A DNA stretch of 8,500 nucleotides from an uncultured Haemophilus sp. (GTDB lineage Bacteria > Pseudomonadota > Gammaproteobacteria > Enterobacterales > Pasteurellaceae), in contig NZ_CAJLNI010000083.1 in the NCBI RefSeq assembly GCF_905207935.1, positions 1 to 8,500 on the forward strand, written 5' to 3'. The stretch's first letter is position 1, and each line of letters opens with the position of its first letter. The notes beneath the pieces are model-generated. The model made no database searches. It saw only the letters and a program-made list of their open reading frames with translations, and was not told where the DNA came from. Of the stretch, positions 1 to 4,130 are shown piece by piece. A program made the translations under genes and the position numbers.

Positions 1-879
1 CAAAATTGCTCCGCATACTACAACAAACGCCCCAATATAGCTAATCATATTTAATTCTGGCGCGGCAAAATTTTCAGGGCTCACATAATGAGCAAGATGG
101 GCAAAGAAAATGGTAAAGAGTGGTACTAAGGTTATCACTACGCTTACTTTAGAAACTTCCCAACGATTAAGCGCCTCAGCATAAGCCCCATAACCAAATA
201 ACGTATTCAAGCAGCAATAAACAAAACAACCGAATGCAAACGGGGTGAGGTTACTTACTTGTGAAAATTCAGCAACAGGTGTAAAGACTAAAAGACAGCC
301 GAAATACATCATTAATAAAATTTGTTGCGAACTAAAACGACGAAGCATGAGCTTTTGTGCCATACCATAAGCAACCCAAACTAATGAGGCAGTCAGGCTG
401 AGTAAGACACCTGTTAAATAACCACTCTCTCCTTTAAACACCTCAAGCTTATCATTGAAGAAAAACACCAACCCAGCCAATAACAAACCTAAACCAATCT
501 TTTGATGTAATCCGAGCTTTTCTTTAAAGACAAAAATACCGCAAATTAACATACCAAAAGAAGAAAAATGAATAAAAATTTGAGCTGAAGGAGGATCAAT
601 AAAATTAAGTGAGCTATTAAATAAGAAGAAATTACCCGCTAATCCTGCTACACCTATGAGTACAAGCCAAATAAAACGGCCACCTTTCGAAAATTGTGGA
701 AATTTTTTCTTGTAACCAAGCAAAATCAATAACGCAAGAGAAGCTACCGCAAATCGATACCAAACTATCGTTTGTGGTGTCATCACTGATAAAACCTGTT
801 TTAACGCAATAGGTAAAGATCCCCATGCCATCGCTGTAATTAAAGCAAATAGAAATCCTAAAAGAGGTTGTTGTTTCAT
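1..879 (-). CDS. yhbE: EamA/DMT-family inner-membrane transporter (YhbE-like), C-terminus cut by window edge
   Basis: The minus-strand frame is open from an ATG at 879 to the window edge (293 codons, no stop). It begins MKQQPLLGFLFALITAMAWG and is strongly hydrophobic throughout. About ten membrane helices can be read, in two EamA-type halves (roughly residues 5-130 and 140-290), with short basic loops such as the GYKKKFPQFSKGGR stretch near residue 55. Family members are usually about 300 residues, so only some ten residues are missing. A ribosome site (AAGGA) lies about 8 nt before the start. EamA proteins are drug/metabolite-superfamily carriers or exporters; the substrate cannot be read from sequence. 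The position after rplU-rpmA matches E. coli yhbE and the H. influenzae gene before obg, which supports orthology more than function. A terminator after rpmA and a candidate promoter suggest separate transcription. The family call is firm; the symbol rests on synteny. Confidence 0.9.
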   Translation of the reverse strand, partial: MKQQPLLGFLFALITAMAWGSLPIALKQVLSVMTPQTIVWYRFAVASLALLILLGYKKKFPQFSKGGRFIWLVLIGVAGLAGNFFLFNSSLNFIDPPSAQIFIHFSSFGMLICGIFVFKEKLGLHQKIGLGLLLAGLVFFFNDKLEVFKGESGYLTGVLLSLTASLVWVAYGMAQKLMLRRFSSQQILLMMYFGCLLVFTPVAEFSQVSNLTPFAFGCFVYCCLNTLFGYGAYAEALNRWEVSKVSVVITLVPLFTIFFAHLAHYVSPENFAAPELNMISYIGAFVVVCGAIL

Positions 880-927
880 GATGTCTTCCTTTATTTGGCT
901 AAAGCACAGTTAGGAATTCAGGTAAAT

Positions 928-957
928 TTCATTCTAAGAAATATTGAAGAGAATGAA
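928..957. repeat. Perfect 8-bp inverted repeat in the transporter leader
   Basis: TTCATTCT (928-935) and its exact complement AGAATGAA (950-957) are separated by 14 nt. The repeat lies 49-78 nt upstream of the transporter ATG, just downstream of the candidate promoter, where a repressor operator or a weak RNA hairpin could sit. The arms are AT-rich, so chance is possible. No regulator gene is adjacent to help identify it. Confidence 0.3.
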
Positions 958-967
958 TGACAGTGCC

Positions 968-997
968 AAGATAACAGATTTGATTAATGATTGTAAA
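968..997 (-). promoter_or_regulatory. Candidate sigma-70 promoter of the yhbE-like transporter gene
   Basis: On the minus strand a -35-like TTTACA (992-997, five of six consensus positions) is followed after 18 nt by TATCTT (968-973, four of six). It lies downstream of the rpmA terminator and about 90 nt before the transporter start, so it could give that gene its own transcript. Identified by eye; moderate to low certainty. Confidence 0.3.
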
Positions 998-1002
998 TCA
1001 CA

Positions 1003-1047
1003 GGTAAGAAAACAAAGAAAACGCCCCACAGATAATGCGGGGCGTTT
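1003..1047 (-). terminator. Rho-independent terminator of rplU-rpmA
   Basis: AAACGCCCC (1019-1027) pairs perfectly over 9 bp with GGGGCGTTT (1039-1047). Read on the minus strand the hairpin runs straight into a T-rich tail (TTTTCTTTGTTTTC). It begins 18 nt after the rpmA stop codon. It should end most rplU-rpmA transcripts before the yhbE-like gene. Confidence 0.88.
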
Positions 1048-1065
1048 ATCAAATCAGATGTAAAA

Positions 1066-1323
1066 TTATTCAGTTACAATACTTACGTATTTACGGCTTT
1101 TCTCGCCTTTAACTTCAAATTTTACTTTACCGTCAGCGGTAGCAAATAAGGTGTGGTCACGACCCATACCTACGTTGTTACCTGCGTGGAATTTAGTACC
1201 ACGTTGACGTACAATGATGCTACCTGCTAATACAGATTCGCCACCGAAACGTTTAACACCAAGGCGTTTAGCTTCAGAATCACGACCGTTACGAGTTGAA
1301 CCACCAGCTTTTTTAGTTGCCAT
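1066..1323 (-). CDS. rpmA: 50S ribosomal protein L27
   Basis: An 85-residue protein with the usual bacterial L27 length and sequence. It starts [20 protein letters not shown], has the conserved [18 protein letters not shown] core (residues 32-49), and ends VSIVTE. The flexible N-terminal arm of L27 reaches toward the peptidyl-transferase centre of the ribosome and contacts tRNA. Here the protein starts directly at the mature arm, without the cleavable N-terminal extension known from Firmicutes. The gene follows rplU by 20 nt, and AGAGGAG (1333-1339) gives a strong ribosome site 9 nt before the ATG. It is the second gene of the rplU-rpmA operon and is followed by a hairpin terminator. Essentially certain. 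Confidence 0.98.
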
Positions 1324-1343
1324 CTACTTGATCTCCTCTGAAA

Positions 1344-1655
1344 TTATGCTTGAATCCCAGTGATTTTCACTTCTGTGAACCACTGACGATGACCTTGTTG
1401 TTTACGGCTGTGTTTACGACGACGGAACTTAACGATTTTAACTTTATCGCCACGACCTTGTGCCACAACTTCAGCCACTACTTTCGCGCCAGCTACTACT
1501 GGTGCACCAATTTTAACATCTTCACCATTAACGACCATCAACACTGAGTCGAACTCAACTGTTGCGCCAGTTGCAAGTTCAAGTTTTTCTAAACGAACTA
1601 CTTGACCTTCGCTCACACGGTGTTGTTTACCGCCACTTTGGAAAACTGCGTACAT
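1344..1655 (-). CDS. rplU: 50S ribosomal protein L21
   Basis: A 103-residue protein, the usual length for bacterial L21. It opens MYAVFQSGGKQHRVSEGQVV and has the conserved basic segment VKFRRRKHSRKQQGHRQ near residues 75-91, which binds 23S rRNA, followed by the C-terminal FTEVKITGI motif. L21 is a large-subunit protein. This is the first gene of the rplU-rpmA operon. A GCGGAG ribosome site lies about 6 nt before the ATG; a second GGAG-like element (CGGAG) about 20 nt further upstream has no nearby start codon. The predicted transcript has a leader of about 70 nt. Expression is probably driven by the strong promoter with an AT-rich upstream element at 1733-1761. Divergent from ispB, as in E. 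coli. Confidence 0.98.
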   Translation of the reverse strand: MYAVFQSGGKQHRVSEGQVVRLEKLELATGATVEFDSVLMVVNGEDVKIGAPVVAGAKVVAEVVAQGRGDKVKIVKFRRRKHSRKQQGHRQWFTEVKITGIQA

Positions 1656-1732
1656 AAATACTCCGCTATAAATTGTGCTTCTCCGTTACTATTTTCGGTC
1701 CGCACTTCAAAATTCATATAAATAGGTCGCAA

Positions 1733-1761
1733 ATTCTACGGAAAAAACAACTCGATCGCAA
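1733..1761 (-). promoter_or_regulatory. rplU-rpmA promoter (sigma-70) with AT-rich UP-like element
   Basis: On the minus strand TTGCGA (1756-1761) and TAGAAT (1733-1738) are separated by exactly 17 nt. Just upstream of the -35, positions 1764-1797 are almost pure A/T, including an 8-nt A run, which resembles an UP element that binds the RNA polymerase alpha subunit. Transcription would start near 1726, giving a leader of about 70 nt. The strength fits a ribosomal protein operon. Confidence 0.7.
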
Positions 1762-1785
1762 GCACTTATTTGCAATAAAATAAAA

Positions 1786-1797
1786 AAAAGCGCTTTT
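1786..1797. repeat. 12-bp perfect palindrome AAAAGCGCTTTT between rplU and ispB
   Basis: AAAAGCGCTTTT reads identically on both strands. It lies in the divergent regulatory region, upstream of the rplU -35 and before the candidate ispB promoter. It could be an operator or part of the A-tract UP region. The two A/T arms make a chance origin plausible. Confidence 0.35.
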
Positions 1798-1810
1798 CCT
1801 CGAGTTTAAT

Positions 1811-1839
1811 TTCAGAAACCTTGAAAAATCGGGTAAAAT
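1811..1839 (+). promoter_or_regulatory. Candidate promoter of ispB-queH
   Basis: TTCAGA (1811-1816, four of six consensus) and TAAAAT (1834-1839, five of six) are 17 nt apart. The predicted start near 1846 leaves a leader of about 33 nt before ispB. It is the best pair seen on the plus strand in this gap, but the -35 is weak. Confidence 0.35.
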
Positions 1840-1841
1840 TC

Positions 1842-1850
1842 ACCGCACTT
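1842..1850 (-). repeat. DNA uptake sequence (USS), exact core
   Basis: AAGTGCGGT on the minus strand, followed by A/T-rich bases as in the extended Haemophilus uptake signal. It overlaps the predicted ispB transcription start. USS mark DNA for preferential uptake by competent Pasteurellaceae. Confidence 0.9.
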
Positions 1851-1878
1851 TCTTTTATATACACAACCATCGAACCAA

Positions 1879-2874
1879 ATGAAGATGAACAAACAAGATT
1901 TAATGGATATGGATGCAATCCAAGCATTAACAGATACGGATATGCAAAAAGTCAACCAAGCCATTCTAGCACAAATTAACTCCGATGTGCCGATGGTTAA
2001 TCAACTTGGTTTTTATATTGTACAAGGTGGCGGAAAACGTATTCGACCACTTATTGCGGTTTTAGCGGCGCGTGCATTAGGCTACGAAAGCGATAAAGTA
2101 GCGACTTGTGCGACCTTTGTAGAATTTATTCACACTGCTTCTTTATTACATGATGATGTGGTAGATGAATCTGATATGCGTCGTGGTCGCGCAACGGCAA
2201 ACTCAGCCTTTGGTAATGCGGCTAGCGTATTAGTGGGTGACTTCATTTATACCCGTGCATTCCAATTAGTGGCACAGTTACAATCGCTAGATATTCTTCG
2301 CATTATGGCAGATGCCACCAACGTGTTGGCTGAAGGTGAAGTTCAACAATTGATGAATGTGAACGATCCCGATACCACAGAAGAAAGCTATATGCGTGTG
2401 ATTTATAGTAAAACAGCACGCTTATTTGAAGTGGCGGCACAATCTGTGGCGATTGTTGCAGGTGCTGAAAAATCAATTGAAACGGCATTTCAAGAATATG
2501 GTCGCTATCTCGGTACCGCATTCCAATTAGTGGATGACGTGCTAGATTACAGCGCAAATGCTGCCGCATTAGGCAAAAATGTAGGTGACGACCTCGCCGA
2601 AGGTAAACCTACTCTTCCTTTATTACACGCAATGCGTCACGGCAATCCACAACAAGCCGCGCTTATTCGCGAAGCCATTGAACAAGGCGGAAAACGTGAT
2701 GCGATCGATGAAGTGCTTGCAATTATGGCAGAACATAAATCCCTCGATTACGCAATGGATCGTGCGAAACAAGAAGCCCAAAAAGCGGTTGATGCCATTG
2801 CCTTATTACCTGAAAGTGAATACAAAAAAGCCTTAATTTCACTGGCTTATTTATCGGTAGACCGAACTTATTAA
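1879..2874 (+). CDS. ispB: Octaprenyl-type polyprenyl diphosphate synthase
   Basis: A trans-polyprenyl synthase that adds isopentenyl units to farnesyl diphosphate, giving the long side chain of respiratory quinones. With 331 residues it matches the family (E. coli IspB has 323). Visible motifs are GGGKRIRP at 50-57, the first aspartate-rich motif DDVVD at 92-96 followed by RR at 101-102, GKPTLPLL from 242, and the second aspartate-rich motif DDVLD at 219-223. These bind Mg2+ and the diphosphates. Residue 87, five before the first motif, is alanine; a small residue there is typical of enzymes making long chains. Exact chain length cannot be read. The start could be ATG 1879 or, two codons on, ATG 1885; neither has a good Shine-Dalgarno sequence. 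It is divergent from rplU and followed by queH after one base, so probably co-transcribed. Confidence 0.96.
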   Translation: MKMNKQDLMDMDAIQALTDTDMQKVNQAILAQINSDVPMVNQLGFYIVQGGGKRIRPLIAVLAARALGYESDKVATCATFVEFIHTASLLHDDVVDESDMRRGRATANSAFGNAASVLVGDFIYTRAFQLVAQLQSLDILRIMADATNVLAEGEVQQLMNVNDPDTTEESYMRVIYSKTARLFEVAAQSVAIVAGAEKSIETAFQEYGRYLGTAFQLVDDVLDYSANAAALGKNVGDDLAEGKPTLPLLHAMRHGNPQQAALIREAIEQGGKRDAIDEVLAIMAEHKSLDYAMDRAKQEAQKAVDAIALLPESEYKKALISLAYLSVDRTY

Positions 2875-2875
2875 T

Positions 2876-3616
2876 ATGACTGAAGAACAAATTCAACCGC
2901 AAAGTGCGGTCGATTCTCAACCTAAATTTCAAAAAACACGCAAACAAAAAGTGCGCAAGGATCCCAATGCGCCTTTTATTCGTGAAAAACTTGAATTACC
3001 TGAAGGACATAATAAGTTACTTCTTCACTCCTGCTGTGCACCTTGCTCAGGTGAAGTGATGGAAGCCATTTTGGCCTCTGGTATTGAATTTACGATTTAT
3101 TTTTACAACCCAAATATTCATCCATTAAAAGAATATTTAATTCGTAAAGAAGAAAACATCCGTTTTGCCCAAAAATTTGGGATTCCGTTTATTGATGCAG
3201 ACTACGATCGCCAACAATGGTTTGATCGCGCAAAAGGCATGGAATGGGAACCTGAACGTGGCATCCGTTGCACTATGTGTTTTGATATGCGTTTTGAAAA
3301 AGCGGCTGAATATGCTCATGAACATGGTTTCCCTGTATTTACCAGCTGTCTTGGTATTTCTCGCTGGAAAGACATGGAGCAAATTAACGGTTGTGGCCAC
3401 CGTGCAGCTGAAAAATATGATGATGTGATTTATTGGGATTACAACTGGCGTAAAGCTGGCGGATCGCAACGCATGATCGAAATCAGTAAGCGTGAACGTT
3501 TTTATCAGCAAGAATATTGTGGCTGCGTTTATTCTTTACGAGACAGCAATAAATGGCGTGAAGAAACAGGGCGACAAAAAATTGAAATTGGTAAACTCTA
3601 TTACACGCCCGATTAA
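2876..3616 (+). CDS. queH: Epoxyqueuosine reductase QueH
   Basis: A 246-residue protein of the former DUF208 family. QueH reduces epoxyqueuosine to queuosine in the wobble position of tRNAs with GUN anticodons, replacing the unrelated cobalamin-dependent QueG. The core begins near residue 47 with LLLHSCCAPCSGE, giving C53, C54 and C57, then RCTMC with C132 and C135, TSCLGISRWKDM with C158, and YCGC with C215 and C217. In the family the vicinal cysteine pair and the CxxC hold an iron-sulfur cluster; which other cysteines bind metal here is inference. Residues 1-46 precede the core and are rich in Lys, Arg and Gln, probably disordered; an uptake sequence lies in this part. The start lies one base after the ispB stop with no clear ribosome site, suggesting coupled translation. 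Confidence 0.94.
   Translation: MTEEQIQPQSAVDSQPKFQKTRKQKVRKDPNAPFIREKLELPEGHNKLLLHSCCAPCSGEVMEAILASGIEFTIYFYNPNIHPLKEYLIRKEENIRFAQKFGIPFIDADYDRQQWFDRAKGMEWEPERGIRCTMCFDMRFEKAAEYAHEHGFPVFTSCLGISRWKDMEQINGCGHRAAEKYDDVIYWDYNWRKAGGSQRMIEISKRERFYQQEYCGCVYSLRDSNKWREETGRQKIEIGKLYYTPD
2902..2910 (+). repeat. DNA uptake sequence (USS), exact core, inside queH
   Basis: AAGTGCGGT on the plus strand within codons 9-12 of queH, read in the frame that encodes Ser-Ala-Val. It sits in the poorly constrained N-terminal tail. With the preceding bases it forms an inverted repeat, ACCGCA (2896-2901) and TGCGGT (2905-2910). Confidence 0.9.
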
Positions 3617-3625
3617 AAATACATA

Positions 3626-3662
3626 AAAAAAGAGCCGCACTTTCAACATGCGGTTCTTTTTT
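3626..3662. terminator. Bidirectional terminator between convergent queH and zapA
   Basis: A hairpin with a 14-bp stem (3626-3639 with 3649-3662, one G-U pair) and a 9-nt loop. The GC core is CCGCA/TGCGG and the flanks are A and T runs, so it ends in a T tract on either strand. It lies 9 nt after the queH stop and 2 nt after the zapA stop. The left arm and loop contain GCCGCACTT (3634-3642), one base from an uptake sequence, and the right arm carries the matching ATGCGGT, so it looks like a pair of degenerate inverted USS used as a terminator. Confidence 0.85.
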
Positions 3663-3664
3663 AT

Positions 3665-3970
3665 TTAATCGACGATAAGGCGCCCACCTAATGCATTCTC
3701 TAAAGAATGATCTAACTGCTGAATTCGCGTACATAACACGTTTTCAATCTGGGCATTTTTATTCTTTTCTTGGGTTAATTCAAAACTTAAATTCAAGGCA
3801 ACAATAGAAAGCACACGGTCTAATTGCAATAAACCTGTACGCTCTTTCATTTCAGACACTTGAAGATCTAAATTACGCGCCGCTTGACGCAAAATCTCTT
3901 CTTGTTCGGCAGGGACATTCAAGCGCAGCACTTGCCCTAATACAACAACTTCAACCAGTTTTAATGACAT
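3665..3970 (-). CDS. zapA: Cell division protein ZapA
   Basis: A 101-residue protein, the usual ZapA size (about 100-110). It opens MSLKLVEVVVLGQVLRLNVP, the conserved N-terminal strand pair (VxVLGxxxxLxxP), followed by helices with AARNLDLQVSEMKERTG near residues 30-46 and a C-terminal coiled coil, LSIVALNLSFELTQEKNK onward. ZapA binds FtsZ in the cytoplasm and cross-links filaments in the Z ring, usually together with ZapB. An AAGGG ribosome site lies 6 nt before the ATG. The gene is divergent from polA and convergent with queH. In many gammaproteobacteria the 6S RNA gene ssrS follows zapA directly; here only 48 nt separate the zapA and queH stops, so ssrS is not at that place. Confidence 0.93.
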   Translation of the reverse strand: MSLKLVEVVVLGQVLRLNVPAEQEEILRQAARNLDLQVSEMKERTGLLQLDRVLSIVALNLSFELTQEKNKNAQIENVLCTRIQQLDHSLENALGGRLIVD

Positions 3971-4004
3971 GTTATTCCCTTATGTTGAATGCTCAAGTGT
4001 TCCT

Positions 4005-4033
4005 ATTATGCCACAGCCAAATGCCTTCGTCAT
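4005..4033 (-). promoter_or_regulatory. Candidate zapA promoter with extended -10
   Basis: On the minus strand ATGACG (4028-4033, four of six) is followed after 17 nt by CATAAT (4005-4010, five of six). The -10 is preceded by TGG, giving an extended -10 (TGn) arrangement. Transcription would start about 28 nt before the zapA ATG. Confidence 0.5.
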
Positions 4034-4051
4034 AATTTTTACGTTTAATTG

Positions 4052-4060
4052 ACCGCACTT
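4052..4060 (-). repeat. DNA uptake sequence (USS), exact core, between zapA and polA
   Basis: AAGTGCGGT on the minus strand, located between the zapA -35 and the polA -35 in the divergent regulatory region. Confidence 0.9.
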
Positions 4061-4066
4061 TATCCG

Positions 4067-4096
4067 TTCGCCCCATTTCGCAATTTACGCTATAAT
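4067..4096 (+). promoter_or_regulatory. Candidate polA promoter with consensus -10
   Basis: A perfect TATAAT at 4091-4096 lies 35 nt before the polA start chosen here. The best -35 match is the weak TTCGCC at 4067-4072, 18 nt upstream. Transcription would start near 4103. This places the upstream in-frame ATG at 4095 inside the promoter rather than in the mRNA, which decides the polA start in favour of 4131. Confidence 0.55.
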
Positions 4097-4130
4097 GCGA
4101 CACTTTTCATTATTTTTGAACGGAATATTT

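Noticed and set aside
986..1002. Possible CRP site (TGTGA on the minus strand) near the transporter promoter
   Set aside because: Only one half-site fits; the second half does not match TCACA at the required spacing.
1699..1707. Near-match to an uptake sequence (TCCGCACTT) in the rplU leader
   Set aside because: One mismatch from the core; not counted as a functional USS without uptake or alignment data.
1656..1726. Autoregulatory r-protein leader structure before rplU
   Set aside because: The leader is about 70 nt and AT-rich, and no convincing stable hairpin or rRNA mimic could be read by eye.
2854..2865. Short palindrome TCGGTAGACCGA at the end of ispB as a regulatory hairpin
   Set aside because: A stem of only 4-5 bp with a minimal loop and no T tract; it lies in coding sequence and is likely chance.
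3137..3511. 124-codon antisense reading frame opposite queH
   Set aside because: It lacks recognisable domains and a ribosome site, and lies wholly over the well supported queH. It is a shadow of that gene.
4095..4130. N-terminal extension of polA from ATG 4095
   Set aside because: It begins inside the consensus -10 box, has no ribosome site, and the extra residues have no counterpart in E. coli PolA.
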